Part shown: piece by piece, positions 16,960 to 26,360 of the stretch
Layout of the letters: every line of letters starts with the position of its first letter
Position numbering within the stretch: position 1 is the stretch's first letter
Source: Lachnospiraceae bacterium
GTDB lineage: Bacteria > Bacillota > Clostridia > Lachnospirales > Lachnospiraceae
DNA length: 35,456 bases
Direction: 5' to 3'
Assembly: GCA_022510615.1 (NCBI GenBank)
Contig: JAFLTC010000018.1
Coordinates: 1-35,456, forward strand
Notes under the pieces: generated by a model
The model's input: the letters and a program-made list of their open reading frames with translations, nothing else
Databases searched by the model: none
Told to the model about the DNA's origin: nothing
Translations under genes and position numbers: made by a program

Positions 16960-17649
16960 ATGAAAATCGTAATTATCAACGGACAGAATCACAAAGGTTC
17001 TACCTATCATATCGGAAAGATGCTGGCGGATAAGCTGGGCGGCAGTATTACAGAATATTTTCTGCCGAAAGATTTTGACCGGTTTTGCACCGGCTGTACC
17101 CAGTGTTTTATGAAGTCTGAAATTTTTTGTCCGCATTATGAGTTGCTACGGGGCATTACCGCAGCAATGGACGAGGCGGATGTTCTGATAATGACCAGTC
17201 CGGTGTATGTATACCATGCGACGGGCTCAATGAAAGCATTTTTAGACCATTACGGATACCGCTTCATGATTCATCGCCCGGAGGAGAAAATGTTTAAAAA
17301 ACAGGCAGTCTGTATTGCTACGGCAGCGGGGGCCGGAATGAAATTTACTCTGAAGGATATGGCGGACAGTCTGTTCTTTTGGGGAATCCCTAAAATATAT
17401 CGATACGGAATTGCCGTAAGAGCAACATCCTTTGAAACAGTGGATGAAAAGCGAAAGAAGAAAATAGAGAAAAAGGTAACTGCCCTCGCGGGGAAAATCC
17501 GGAACAAAGAAGGAAAAGTAAGGGTCGGTTTAAAAACCAGAGGTTATTTTTATGTGATGAGGTTTTTAAACAAACGGGGATGGAATAAAGCCGATGCGAG
17601 GTACTGGAACGAGAAGGGGTGGACAGGGAAGGCCAGACCGTGGAAATGA
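16960..17649 (+). CDS. Flavodoxin-family NAD(P)H-dependent oxidoreductase
   Basis: This predicted FMN-binding reductase has 229 residues. It starts MKIVIINGQNHKGSTYHIG, the phosphate-binding loop of the NADPH-dependent FMN reductase fold, and has a cysteine-rich insert CTGCTQCF with a further cysteine nearby (about residues 47-61). It also shows MTSPVYVYHATGSMKAFLDHY near 84-104. The C-terminal NEKGWTGKARPWK tail is shared by a clostridial subgroup. GGAGGA lies five bases before the ATG. The cysteines could hold an iron-sulfur cluster, but that is not shown. It overlaps nothing and is probably the last gene before the terminator at 17728. Confidence 0.82.
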   Translation: MKIVIINGQNHKGSTYHIGKMLADKLGGSITEYFLPKDFDRFCTGCTQCFMKSEIFCPHYELLRGITAAMDEADVLIMTSPVYVYHATGSMKAFLDHYGYRFMIHRPEEKMFKKQAVCIATAAGAGMKFTLKDMADSLFFWGIPKIYRYGIAVRATSFETVDEKRKKKIEKKVTALAGKIRNKEGKVRVGLKTRGYFYVMRFLNKRGWNKADARYWNEKGWTGKARPWK

Positions 17650-17687
17650 CATGTGATATTTTGCTGTGCCTTTTCCTTATCACCCCC

Positions 17688-17715
17688 TTGCATTATTTAT
17701 ATTATCTGTTATACT
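17688..17715 (+). promoter_or_regulatory. Candidate promoter upstream of the MATE gene
   Basis: TTGCAT (17688-17693), a 16-base spacer and TATACT (17710-17715). Transcription from here would run straight into the hairpin at 17728-17760. Confidence 0.45.
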
Positions 17716-17727
17716 TATACATATAAA

Positions 17728-17760
17728 AGCCTTCCGGTTCTATTGGGAAGGACTTTTTTT
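17728..17760 (+). terminator. Hairpin with T run before the MATE gene
   Basis: AGCCTTCC (17728-17735) pairs with GGAAGG-CT (17746 on, one bulged A) and is followed by seven T. It can end the upstream operon or attenuate a transcript from the promoter at 17688. Confidence 0.7.
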
Positions 17761-17772
17761 GGCTTGTGAAGT

Positions 17773-17797
17773 TAGCAACTTAACGCCATCGTGCTAG
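17773..17797. repeat. Short inverted repeat TAGCA...TGCTA, relative of the elements at 29448 and 30710
   Basis: TAGCA (17773-17777) and TGCTA (17792-17796) enclose ACTTAACGCCATCG. The stretch GCCATCGTGCTAG (17785-17797) is the exact reverse complement of 29461-29473. Confidence 0.6.
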
Positions 17798-17823
17798 GCA
17801 AAATACAGAGGGAGGAATCATCC

Positions 17824-19188
17824 ATGCAGGAGAAAAAAGACAAAACAGTAGAATTATTTGAGAATGCTCCGATTCCCAAGGCAGTATTTTTAAATATTAT
17901 CCCATCTATTATCAGTATGTTGATGGTGTTGATTTATAATCTGGCCGATACGTTTTTTATCGGACAGACGAAAAATCCTTATATGGTAGCGGCCGTTTCC
18001 CAGGCGACACCGGCATTTCTTTTTTTTATGGCAGTGGGAATGCTTTTTGGTATCGGTGGAACCTCCTTGATTTCCCGTATGTTGGGGCAGGGAAGACAGA
18101 AAGACGCCCGTCATGCCTGCTCATTCTGTTTCTGGACCGGGGCAATTATCGGTGTGGTGGGAATGGCAGTCATACTGCTAGCCATTCACCCGGTCAGCAC
18201 ACTGGTGGGAGCCACTCCGAATACGGTGGAATATGTGAAACAATATTTAATGATAGTGGCACTGGGTGTTCCTTTTCTTATTGTCAGCAATATGTTTAGT
18301 ACCATTATCCGTGCGGAGGGTAAGGCAAATAAGGCAATGATGGGAATGATATTGGGTAATGTGGCAAACATTATTTTAGACCCGATTATGATTCTGGCAT
18401 TTGGCTGGAATGTGGCAGGTGCAGCAGTGGCTACCGTTATCGGAAATGTGTTTAGTGCTGTTTTTTATATCATACATTTTTTGAGTGGAAAATCCATTCT
18501 TACCATTAGTCCGAAAATGTACCGTGCCGGCGGAAAGATTGCGACAGGAGTATTAGCCATCGGTATTCCGGCTTCATTAAACAGCATTTTAATGAGTACT
18601 TCGAATATATTGATCAATAATCTCATGAAAAATCACGGAGACATGGCGGTGGCAGGTCTTGGCGTAGCCATGAAGGTAAATATGATAGCGGTTATGCTTT
18701 TAATCGGTGTCGGTACCGGTATACAGCCACTTCTTGGCTATAATTTTGGTGCCGGAAACCGGAAGCGGTTTTTGGGAGTGCTTCGCTTTTCGCTGATACT
18801 GGCAGTTTCCCTAAGTATTGTTATGAGTGTGATCTGTTATCTGGGAGCGGGACCGATGGTAAGTGCCTTTTTAGAGGAAAAGAAAGCATATGACTTTGGT
18901 ATGCAGTTTGCCAGAATGCTTATTATATCGGGACCGGTATTGGGAATTTTGTTTGTCATGATCAATACGATTCAGTCCATGGGGGCGGCGATACCGTCAT
19001 TGATTCTGTCCATCAGCAGACAGGGACTTCTGTACATACCGGTACTATTTACTTTTAACGGAGTTTTCCATACGGAAAGAACATTGGTACTGGCACAGCC
19101 GGTTACGGACTATCTGTCGGTCTGCCTGTCCATTATTCTCTTTATTGTTGCTTTCCGGAAATATTTTAAAGAGCGTCCGGCACAGTGA
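17824..19188 (+). CDS. MATE family efflux transporter
   Basis: This predicted sodium- or proton-driven multidrug/metabolite exporter of the cytoplasmic membrane has 454 residues and about twelve hydrophobic segments. It has the two-fold repeated MATE pattern, with PSIISMLMVLIYNLADTFFIG near the start and GIPASLNSILMSTSNILINN as its second-half counterpart, plus GIGGTSLISRMLGQG in the first half. The ATG at 17824 is preceded by GGGAGGA eight bases upstream; the earlier in-frame start at 17791 lies in a repeat. The substrate is unknown. Its promoter region holds a promoter-terminator pair and a short repeat, so readthrough may be controlled. Confidence 0.93.
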   Translation: MQEKKDKTVELFENAPIPKAVFLNIIPSIISMLMVLIYNLADTFFIGQTKNPYMVAAVSQATPAFLFFMAVGMLFGIGGTSLISRMLGQGRQKDARHACSFCFWTGAIIGVVGMAVILLAIHPVSTLVGATPNTVEYVKQYLMIVALGVPFLIVSNMFSTIIRAEGKANKAMMGMILGNVANIILDPIMILAFGWNVAGAAVATVIGNVFSAVFYIIHFLSGKSILTISPKMYRAGGKIATGVLAIGIPASLNSILMSTSNILINNLMKNHGDMAVAGLGVAMKVNMIAVMLLIGVGTGIQPLLGYNFGAGNRKRFLGVLRFSLILAVSLSIVMSVICYLGAGPMVSAFLEEKKAYDFGMQFARMLIISGPVLGILFVMINTIQSMGAAIPSLILSISRQGLLYIPVLFTFNGVFHTERTLVLAQPVTDYLSVCLSIILFIVAFRKYFKERPAQ

Positions 19189-19222
19189 CAAAACGGTGTA
19201 TGAACAAGGAGTTATTAATTCT

Positions 19223-20599
19223 ATGAGAAGATTTCGAGAGCATGGGAGGAAAGGTTTTACTACCACAAGGATTATTGCGCTGGGATTTTTAGGGGCGATT
19301 TTTGTGGGAACACTGTTACTTATGCTTCCCATTGCCACTGTGGCAGGAGAAACTACGATGCCGGTGGATGCGCTATTTACCGCTACCACATCGGTGTGTG
19401 TGACTGGGCTTGTGACAGTTCCTACCTTTTCCCACTGGACAATCTTCGGTCAGGTTGTAATTGCCCTGTTAGCGCAGGTGGGAGGTCTGGGTGTCATTAC
19501 CTTTACCATTATTTTTTTACTCATACTGGGTCGGAAAATCGGACTGAAGGAGCGTCTGTTAATTCAAGATGCCTACAATCTGGATACGATTCAGGGTCTG
19601 GTTGTTCTGGTAAAAAAAGTATTAAAGGGGACACTCATAATAGAAGGCATCGGGGCGCTTTTGTATATGACCGTGTTTGTCCCGGAATTTGGTCCCATCG
19701 GCGTCTGGAAAAGTATCTTTAATTCAATATCTGCCTTTTGTAATGCGGGGATGGATGTGTTAGGAAATAACAGTCTGGAGCCATATGTGGACAATGTACT
19801 TGTGAATATGACTACCATGCTCCTTATTATTCTGGGGGGGCTGGGATTTCCGGTGTGGTGGAATATCGCGGATATACTGCGCCGGGGAAGAAGTGATTAT
19901 AGGAGTTATCGGAGAGCGTTTCATTATCTGAAGCTGCACACAAAGCTTGTCATTGCCATGACAGGGATTCTCATTGTAGTGGGAGCTGTGGCTGTTTTTG
20001 TACTGGAATATTCCAATACTGAAACCTTGGGAAATCTTCCTCTCTGGCAGAAAATACAGGCTTCTCTTTTCCAGTCTGTTACCACAAGGACAGCCGGATT
20101 TGCCACCATACCTCAGTCAGCTCTGTATAAATCCACCGCATTAATCAGTAGTCTTCTTATGTTTATCGGTGGTTCCCCTTCCGGAACGGCTGGCGGTATC
20201 AAGACTACCACCATTGCCATTCTGATCATAACGGTATATTCCATTATTCAGGGAGGTCATGAGACGGAACTGTTTGGTCGGAGAATAGGCGGTCATGTGG
20301 TACGCCGTGCCTTAGCCGTCTTTATGGTGAGTCTGGCAGTAATGCTGACTGCACTGATAGCCTTATCTATTGCACAGCCGGGAAGCTTTATTGATTGTTT
20401 TTACGAAACGATGTCTGCCATTGCTACAGTGGGACTGTCCAGAGATTTTACGTCTACACTGAATCTGGCAGGGAAAATTATTATAATCCTTACTATGTAT
20501 CTGGGACGTATCGGACCGATTTCTCTGGCATTGCTCTTTAATACGAAAAGGCGTGTCCGTGTAAAATCCTACCCGGAGGAAAATGTCAGTGTCGGCTGA
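19223..20599 (+). CDS. Potassium uptake channel subunit, TrkH/KtrB type
   Basis: This membrane subunit of a Ktr/Trk potassium uptake system has 458 residues. The four pore loops of the family are visible: TATTSVCVTGLVTV near 53-66, ISAFCNAGMDVLG, QSVTTRTAGFAT and ETMSAIATVGLS. Each carries the filter glycine. The start at 19223 follows AAGGAG, and longer versions run into the MATE gene. The KtrA-like subunit gene follows after about 50 bases, so the two form an operon. Confidence 0.92.
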   Translation: MRRFREHGRKGFTTTRIIALGFLGAIFVGTLLLMLPIATVAGETTMPVDALFTATTSVCVTGLVTVPTFSHWTIFGQVVIALLAQVGGLGVITFTIIFLLILGRKIGLKERLLIQDAYNLDTIQGLVVLVKKVLKGTLIIEGIGALLYMTVFVPEFGPIGVWKSIFNSISAFCNAGMDVLGNNSLEPYVDNVLVNMTTMLLIILGGLGFPVWWNIADILRRGRSDYRSYRRAFHYLKLHTKLVIAMTGILIVVGAVAVFVLEYSNTETLGNLPLWQKIQASLFQSVTTRTAGFATIPQSALYKSTALISSLLMFIGGSPSGTAGGIKTTTIAILIITVYSIIQGGHETELFGRRIGGHVVRRALAVFMVSLAVMLTALIALSIAQPGSFIDCFYETMSAIATVGLSRDFTSTLNLAGKIIIILTMYLGRIGPISLALLFNTKRRVRVKSYPEENVSVG

Positions 20600-20649
20600 T
20601 CATAGCAGAAGGTCAAAAACCGGTATCACATGCCGGAATGGAGGTAAGT

Positions 20650-21315
20650 ATGAAAAAGAATGAAAAGGAATTTGTTGTCATAGGGCTGGGGCAGTTTGGT
20701 ACCAATGTGGCAAAAACCCTGGAAAGCTCCGGCGCCACGGTCATGGTAATTGACAAGGATGACCGGAAACTGGAGAGGATAGCCAATGAGGTGACCCACG
20801 CTGTCTGTGCAGATGCTACGAATTCAGAAGCGATGCACCAGCTGGGGCTTCATAATTATGACGGAGCCATTATCGGCATTGGACATGACCTGGAAGCCAA
20901 TGTGCTGATTACGATTCAGCTGAAGGAAATGGGCGTTCCGTTTGTTATGACAAAGGCCTCCACAGACTTAGAGGGAAGAATCTTGCACAAGGTAGGTGCG
21001 GATAAGGTTATATTCCCGGATAAGGAAATGGGTTACCGGGTGGGAAACCAGATTATGAACGGAAATTATTTTGAGGCTATTGAACTATCGGAAAAATACA
21101 GCATTGTAGATATGAATGTGCCGGACAGCTGGGTGGGACAAACACTCAGAGGGCTAAATATCCGCTCAAAATACGGTGTCAATGTAATTGGCATCCGGGG
21201 GGTAGAGGAGATGAATATTAATCCGCACCCTACGGATGAGTTAAAAGATGAGGATATTTTGATTGTGTTGGGACATAATACAGAATTGCAAAGATTGCGG
21301 GAGATGTTAGGTTGA
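20650..21315 (+). CDS. Potassium uptake regulatory subunit, TrkA/KtrA type
   Basis: This cytosolic regulator forms a ring below the TrkH/KtrB channel and senses nucleotides. The 221-residue product has an RCK_N Rossmann domain (about 8-130: FVVIGLGQFGTNVAKTLE, then the acidic IDKD) and an RCK_C domain (about 140-221, with DEDILIVLG near the end). The single N+C domain layout is that of KtrA. The ATG at 20650 is five bases after GGAGG. The TGA overlaps the TTG start of the next gene. Confidence 0.92.
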   Translation: MKKNEKEFVVIGLGQFGTNVAKTLESSGATVMVIDKDDRKLERIANEVTHAVCADATNSEAMHQLGLHNYDGAIIGIGHDLEANVLITIQLKEMGVPFVMTKASTDLEGRILHKVGADKVIFPDKEMGYRVGNQIMNGNYFEAIELSEKYSIVDMNVPDSWVGQTLRGLNIRSKYGVNVIGIRGVEEMNINPHPTDELKDEDILIVLGHNTELQRLREMLG

Positions 21316-22094
21316 TAGAGAGTAGTGGCAACGGGCAGATCAAACAAATTCAAAAATTAAAGAAAAATGCCCGGTTTCGAAAGCAGGAAGGTCTGTTTAT
21401 TGTAGAGGGCTACAAGATGGTACAGGAGGCACTTTATCATCACCTTGTCAAAGCTCTCTATGTGGCTTCTTTCTGTCAGGAGGCGTACCGGGAAAAGCTT
21501 TCGATGCCGGATACGGATATACCGGTGGAAATCGTATCGGACCGGCTCTTTGGCGAGCTGTCGGACACGGTTCATCCCCAGGGAGTACTGGCAGTGGTTT
21601 TTATGCCCCGGTATGACAAGGAAAAAATATGCCGGAATGAAAATGCTGCCCTGCTTTGTCTGGAAGATATACAGGACCCGGGAAATCTGGGAACGATGAT
21701 ACGGACGGCGGAGGGGGCCGGTATGGCAGGAGTGGTTTTATCCGGCGGCTGTGTCGATATATTCAATCCGAAGGTCGTCCGCTCCACCATGGGAGCATTG
21801 TTCCGGGTTCCCTTCTGGTTCTGCGAGGATTTATCTACAGAAGTAGAATCATTAAAAGGCGAAGAATTTACTATCTATGCGGCACATCTGGAAGGGGAGA
21901 ATTCCTATACGTTAGAAAGCTATGCCGGGAAGATTGGGATACTCATTGGCAATGAGGCGAAGGGACTGAGTAAAGAGGTCAGTGAAAAAGCGGATAAAAA
22001 GGTCCGCATTCCGATGGAGGGGGAGCTGGAGTCATTAAATGCGTCTGTATCTGCGGCACTTCTTATGTATGAAGTTTACAGAAATCGTGGATAA
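21312..22094 (+). CDS. TrmH/SpoU-family RNA 2'-O-methyltransferase
   Basis: This SAM-dependent ribose methyltransferase probably acts on rRNA. The 260-residue product has an N-terminal substrate-binding domain (RKQEGLFIVEGYKMVQEAL near 19-37) and a SPOUT domain with motif 1 LEDIQDPGNLGTMIRTAEGAG, motif 2 GILIGNEAKGLS and motif 3 IPMEGELESLNASVSAALLMYE, which form the trefoil knot. It starts with TTG, its first two bases preceding the shared TGA of the ktrA-like gene, an arrangement that implies translational coupling. Target nucleotide unknown. Confidence 0.9.
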   Translation: MIESSGNGQIKQIQKLKKNARFRKQEGLFIVEGYKMVQEALYHHLVKALYVASFCQEAYREKLSMPDTDIPVEIVSDRLFGELSDTVHPQGVLAVVFMPRYDKEKICRNENAALLCLEDIQDPGNLGTMIRTAEGAGMAGVVLSGGCVDIFNPKVVRSTMGALFRVPFWFCEDLSTEVESLKGEEFTIYAAHLEGENSYTLESYAGKIGILIGNEAKGLSKEVSEKADKKVRIPMEGELESLNASVSAALLMYEVYRNRG

Positions 22095-22106
22095 TACGGA
22101 TGCCGC

Positions 22107-22135
22107 TTGCCAAAAAACCTCTTTTCTAGTATGAT
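22107..22135 (+). promoter_or_regulatory. Promoter for the NfeD-SPFH operon
   Basis: TTGCCA (22107-22112), a 17-base spacer and TATGAT (22130-22135), 43 bases before the NfeD start. Confidence 0.7.
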
Positions 22136-22178
22136 AGAAAGATAAGACGAATAAATATTTAAGAGAGGATGTGGAAGA

Positions 22179-22601
22179 TTGAATACCATTATCTGGCTGA
22201 TTATTGTAGCTGTTATGCTGGTAATAGAAATATTTACCATGGGCCTTACGACCATCTGGTTTAGTCTGGGAGCGGTAGCTGCTGCAATTGCATCGGGACT
22301 GGAGGCACCGGTATGGTTACAGATTGTACTGTTTAGTGTTGTTTCCATCCTTGTTATGGTGTTGGTTCGTCCTTTTGCCGTGAAGGTAGTGAATAAGGAG
22401 CGAATCAAAACAAATGTAGAGGAAATTGTAGGAGAAACAGCGATAGTAGTAGAAGAAATAAATAACGAAAAAGAAAAAGGCATCGTCCGGTTCCGTGGTG
22501 TGGAGTGGATGGCGAGAAGTGTGGATGGCAGTATTCTTGCTGTAGATGAAATCGTTACCATAGATGCGGTATCCGGTGTAAAGCTGATTGTAAAGAAATA
22601 A
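22179..22601 (+). CDS. NfeD-like membrane protein
   Basis: This 140-residue protein has hydrophobic segments near 4-21, 26-40 and 46-64, then a C-terminal OB-fold domain (about 75-140: VGETAIVVEEI, RGVEWMARS, VDAVSGVKLIVK-like). This is the short NfeD form without a protease domain. It probably works with the SPFH protein encoded 42 bases downstream, a pairing well known for the NfeD/stomatin families. The start is TTG at 22179 with AGAGAGGA upstream. Confidence 0.88.
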   Translation: MNTIIWLIIVAVMLVIEIFTMGLTTIWFSLGAVAAAIASGLEAPVWLQIVLFSVVSILVMVLVRPFAVKVVNKERIKTNVEEIVGETAIVVEEINNEKEKGIVRFRGVEWMARSVDGSILAVDEIVTIDAVSGVKLIVKK

Positions 22602-22643
22602 AAAATATGCGTACTGTGAAAAACACAGAGAATGGAGGAAAAA

Positions 22644-23582
22644 ATGCCACAAGAATTTAATTTAGTTCCTGTTATTGTAGTCATTATTGTAGTTATTTTG
22701 TTATGCCTGCTGGCCTCCTGTATTAAGATTGTGCCTCAGGCCCACGCTTATATCGTAGAGCGGTTAGGCGGTTACCAGTCCACCTGGTCTGTCGGAATCC
22801 ACCTGAAGGTGCCGATCATTGATAAGGTGGCAAGAAAGGTTTTGTTAAAAGAGCAGGTTATGGATTTCCCACCGCAGCCGGTTATTACGAAGGATAATGT
22901 AACGATGCAGATTGATACCGTCGTGTTTTTTCAGATTACAGACCCGAAGCTCTTTACCTACGGTGTGGAAAATCCGATTATGGCCATTGAAAATCTGACG
23001 GCAACAACACTGCGTAATATTATCGGTGATTTGGAATTAGATCAGACACTGACTTCCCGTGAAACAATCAATACCCATATGCGCTCGAATCTGGATATTG
23101 CCACGGACCCATGGGGAATTAAAGTAAACCGTGTGGAATTGAAAAATATTATTCCGCCGAGAGAAATTCAGGATTCCATGGAAAAACAGATGAAGGCAGA
23201 GCGTGAAAGACGTGAATCCATTCTGCGTGCGGAAGGTGAGAAAAAATCCACCGTCCTGGTGGCAGAGGGTAAAAAGGAATCTGCCATTTTGGAGGCAGAG
23301 GCAGAAAAGGAAGCCGCCATTTTGCGTGCGGAGGCGAAAAAGGAAGCAACGATTCGTGAGGCGGAAGGTCGTGCTCAGGCGATTGCCGCCGTACAGAAGG
23401 CAACCGCAGAGGGGATCCAGTTCTTAAATGAGTCGGCACCGACTCAGGCAGTCCTGACCTTAAAGAGTCTGGAAGCATTTGAAAAAGCTGCGGACGGTCA
23501 GGCCACGAAGATTATTATTCCATCCGAGATTCAGGGAATTGCCGGTCTGGCAAAATCCATTGTGGAGACTGGGAAGGAATAA
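22644..23582 (+). CDS. SPFH/Band 7 (stomatin/prohibitin-like) membrane protein
   Basis: This predicted membrane-microdomain scaffold has 312 residues. One N-terminal transmembrane segment (about 7-29) is followed by the SPFH domain ([30 protein letters not shown] near 35-64 and [27 protein letters not shown] further on). A long Ala/Glu/Lys coiled coil spans about 190-255 with near-repeats of the LRAEGEKK and [11 protein letters not shown] kind. The ATG at 22644 lies five bases after GGAGG, so it is preferred over the ATG at 22632, which overlaps that site. It forms an operon with NfeD, and argF follows 14 bases later. Confidence 0.92.
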   Translation: MPQEFNLVPVIVVIIVVILLCLLASCIKIVPQAHAYIVERLGGYQSTWSVGIHLKVPIIDKVARKVLLKEQVMDFPPQPVITKDNVTMQIDTVVFFQITDPKLFTYGVENPIMAIENLTATTLRNIIGDLELDQTLTSRETINTHMRSNLDIATDPWGIKVNRVELKNIIPPREIQDSMEKQMKAERERRESILRAEGEKKSTVLVAEGKKESAILEAEAEKEAAILRAEAKKEATIREAEGRAQAIAAVQKATAEGIQFLNESAPTQAVLTLKSLEAFEKAADGQATKIIIPSEIQGIAGLAKSIVETGKE

Positions 23583-23596
23583 GACGGGAGGCAGTC

Positions 23597-24580
23597 ATGA
23601 ACTTAAAAGGAAGAGACTTTTTGACACTGAAAGACTTCACCCCGGAAGAAATCCGGTATCTACTGAATCTTTCGGCTGAGTTAAAGGACAAGAAGAAAAA
23701 GGGAATTGTCGAAAAGCCGTTGGAAGGAAAAAATATTGCACTGATTTTTGAGAAAACAAGCACCCGTACCCGCTGTTCCTTTGAGGTTGCGGCCCATGAC
23801 CTTGGCATGGGAGTAACGTATCTGGACCCGAAGGGCTCACAGATTGGGAAAAAGGAAAGTATTGCGGATACCGCAAGGGTGTTGGGTAGAATGTATGACG
23901 GCATTGAGTATCGGGGATTTGGACAGGAAATCGTAGAGGAGCTGGCAAAATATGCCGAGGTTCCCGTGTGGAACGGCCTGACCAATGAATATCATCCGAC
24001 CCAGATGTTAGCGGACCTTCTGACCATTGAAGAACAGTTTGGCAGGTTAGAGGGAATCCGGCTGACTTACATGGGAGACGCCCGCTATAATATGGGAAAT
24101 TCCCTGATGATAGCCTGCAGTAAAATGGGTATGCACTTTACGGCCTGTGCGCCGAAGGAATATTTCCCGGATGAAAAACTGGTTTCCCAGTGTGAAGAGT
24201 ATGCAAGAGAAAGCGGCGGAAGCGTTACGTTGACAGAGGATGTGCCTGAGGGAACGAAGGATGCGGATGTTTTGTATACCGACGTATGGGTTTCCATGGG
24301 AGAACCGGATGAAGTGTGGGCAGAGAGGATTCAGGCGCTCACGCCATACCAGATTAATGCGGCGGCAATGGCAAATGCCAAGGACACGGCTGTGTTTATG
24401 CACTGTCTGCCGGCATTCCACGATTTGAAGACGGAAATCGGAAAAGAGATTCACGATAAATACGGGTTAGATGAAATGGAAGTGACCGATGAAATATTTG
24501 AAAAATATGCCGATGTGGTATTCCGGGAAGCGGAAAACCGCATGCACACCATTAAAGCAGTAATGGCGGCTACCCTATAA
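23597..24580 (+). CDS. argF: Ornithine carbamoyltransferase
   Basis: Ornithine plus carbamoyl phosphate gives citrulline, in arginine biosynthesis. The 327-residue enzyme has the carbamoyl phosphate site STRTR (55-59), HPTQ (133-136), the SMG loop (about 243-245) and HCLP (269-272) with the catalytic cysteine. Biosynthetic and catabolic forms look alike; no arcA or arcC is nearby and argH is in the same window, so the anabolic role is favoured. It starts 14 bases after the SPFH gene with GGGAGG upstream, and no separate promoter is seen. Confidence 0.96.
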   Translation: MNLKGRDFLTLKDFTPEEIRYLLNLSAELKDKKKKGIVEKPLEGKNIALIFEKTSTRTRCSFEVAAHDLGMGVTYLDPKGSQIGKKESIADTARVLGRMYDGIEYRGFGQEIVEELAKYAEVPVWNGLTNEYHPTQMLADLLTIEEQFGRLEGIRLTYMGDARYNMGNSLMIACSKMGMHFTACAPKEYFPDEKLVSQCEEYARESGGSVTLTEDVPEGTKDADVLYTDVWVSMGEPDEVWAERIQALTPYQINAAAMANAKDTAVFMHCLPAFHDLKTEIGKEIHDKYGLDEMEVTDEIFEKYADVVFREAENRMHTIKAVMAATL

Positions 24581-24631
24581 GCGGACAGGATATCTGAGGG
24601 AAAGATTTCCGCGTTCCAGAAAGGAGCCAAT

Positions 24632-26020
24632 ATGAGCAAAAATTTAGATGCCGGGTATCGGAATGACTGGTTACATAAGATGGCGGCAGTGTGTGAAGCA
24701 AGCAGCACAATTGACTCTACGTTATTTGAAAAATACAAGGTAAAAAGAGGTCTTCGTGATTTGAATGGACAGGGAGTACTGACCGGATTGACGGAGATTT
24801 CGGAGATTCGTTCCTACACTGTAGTGGACCATGATTTAGTGCCTTGTGAGGGTAAGTTATATTATCAGGGAATTGATATTGAGGAAATCGTTGACGGATT
24901 TTTGACGGAAAAAAGGTTTGGCTATGAGGAGGTCGTGTACCTTCTCCTCTTTGGACGACTGCCAAACGAAACGGAGCTGGAAGAATTAAAGGATATGCTG
25001 GCAAACTACCGCCAGAGCCTGCCTACCAGCTTTGTCAGAGATATTATTATGAAGGCGCCCAGCGTGGATCTGATGAATACACTGGGACGGAGTGTACTGA
25101 CGTTATATTCCTATGACGACAGGGCAGATGATACCTCCACGGAGAATGTGCTCCGCCAGTGCTTGCAGCTGGTGGCATTATTCCCTATGTTTTCGGTGTA
25201 TGGGTATCAGGCGGCCTGCTATTTTCACGAGGGTACCAGTTTCTTTTTACACCCGCCGAAACGGGAATACTCTACGGCGGAAAATATTTTACATATGCTA
25301 CGGCCAAACAGCCAATTTACCCCACTGGAGGCAAAAATACTGGATATTGCCCTGGTTCTTCATGCGGAGCATGGCGGCGGTAATAACTCCACCTTTACCG
25401 ACCATGTAGTAACTTCTTCGGGGACCGACACCTATGCGGCAATTTCGGCTGCCCTTGGCTCCTTAAAGGGACCAAGACACGGCGGTGCCAATGTAAAGGT
25501 GTCCCTGATGTTTGAGGATATGAAAAAGAGGGTAAAGGACTGGGAGGATGAAGAAGAGGTAGCCTCGTATCTGACGGCACTGTTAAACCGTCAGGTATTT
25601 GATAAAGCGGGACTGATATACGGAATGGGGCATGCCGTATATTCCATTTCCGATCCCCGTGCCAGAACCTTCCGCAAGTTTGTGGAAAAGCTGGCAGAGG
25701 AAAAGGGAATGCAGAGGGAATTTGCCCTGTATAATCTGGTGGAGAGGCTGGCACCGAAAGTCATTGCCGAGGAGCGCCATATATACAAGGGCGTCAGTGC
25801 TAACATTGATTTCTACAGCGGACTTGTTTACAGTATGTTGGAATTACCAAATGAGCTGTATACACCGCTCTTTGCCATTGCCCGTATTGCCGGCTGGAGC
25901 GCCCACCGGTTAGAGGAGTTAGTCAATGCCGGTAAAATCATACGTCCGGCCTATAAGGCGGTCTGTAAGCATCAGCATTATGTGCCGATGAGTGAACGGG
26001 GAGGTGCTTCGGATGAATGA
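24632..26020 (+). CDS. Citrate synthase (large clostridial form)
   Basis: Oxaloacetate plus acetyl-CoA gives citrate, probably feeding the oxidative branch toward 2-oxoglutarate and glutamate, and so arginine. The 462-residue product shows the family motifs YQGIDIEEIV near 79-88, the catalytic histidine region HAEHGGGNNSTFT near 246-258, GPRHGGANVKV and GMGHAVYSISDPRARTF with the second histidine. An N-terminal extension of about 50 residues precedes the conserved domain, as in other clostridial homologues. A 2-methylcitrate synthase is less likely without prp neighbours. AAAGGAG precedes the ATG. The downstream DUF6145 gene overlaps its end. Confidence 0.92.
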   Translation: MSKNLDAGYRNDWLHKMAAVCEASSTIDSTLFEKYKVKRGLRDLNGQGVLTGLTEISEIRSYTVVDHDLVPCEGKLYYQGIDIEEIVDGFLTEKRFGYEEVVYLLLFGRLPNETELEELKDMLANYRQSLPTSFVRDIIMKAPSVDLMNTLGRSVLTLYSYDDRADDTSTENVLRQCLQLVALFPMFSVYGYQAACYFHEGTSFFLHPPKREYSTAENILHMLRPNSQFTPLEAKILDIALVLHAEHGGGNNSTFTDHVVTSSGTDTYAAISAALGSLKGPRHGGANVKVSLMFEDMKKRVKDWEDEEEVASYLTALLNRQVFDKAGLIYGMGHAVYSISDPRARTFRKFVEKLAEEKGMQREFALYNLVERLAPKVIAEERHIYKGVSANIDFYSGLVYSMLELPNELYTPLFAIARIAGWSAHRLEELVNAGKIIRPAYKAVCKHQHYVPMSERGGASDE

Positions 26021-26360
26021 GGAACAGGTATTATGTGCCTGTAGTGCCTACGAGGAAAAATATTATTTTAATCCCCGGTATTCTTCCCTGCCTACACAGA
26101 TTCAGGAGGAGCTGCAGATTATGGCAGTTACCATGACCGCCGATGTGGGGGGAGTGTTTACGATGGAATTTGACGAGGACGGTACGTTATATCTGTCTAC
26201 CACGGCAAAGGAAAATGATTTTGCCTATGATGAAATCGGCAGTCATTTAAAGATTAAGCAGTACCGCACCAAATATGCAGAATTACTGGAAAATCTGGAA
26301 ACCTACTACCGGTTATTTTTTGTGGAAGGAGTACAGGAGGAACATGTTACTGGCAATTGA
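26013..26360 (+). CDS. DUF6145 family protein
   Basis: This 115-residue acidic cytosolic protein has unknown function. It starts [21 protein letters not shown] and contains [18 protein letters not shown] and a tyrosine-rich C-terminal half. I recognise it as a small family from Lachnospiraceae. The ATG at 26013 overlaps the citrate synthase stop by eight bases and follows GGGGAGG. Its own end overlaps the coaX start. The gene is therefore embedded in a coupled operon with citrate synthase, coaX and dus. Confidence 0.75.
   Translation: MNEEQVLCACSAYEEKYYFNPRYSSLPTQIQEELQIMAVTMTADVGGVFTMEFDEDGTLYLSTTAKENDFAYDEIGSHLKIKQYRTKYAELLENLETYYRLFFVEGVQEEHVTGN

Noticed and set aside
22181..23427. CRISPR array or tandem repeats in the SPFH coding region
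   Set aside because: The near-repeats at about 23210-23390 encode Ala/Glu/Lys coiled-coil heptads in frame and are part of the protein.
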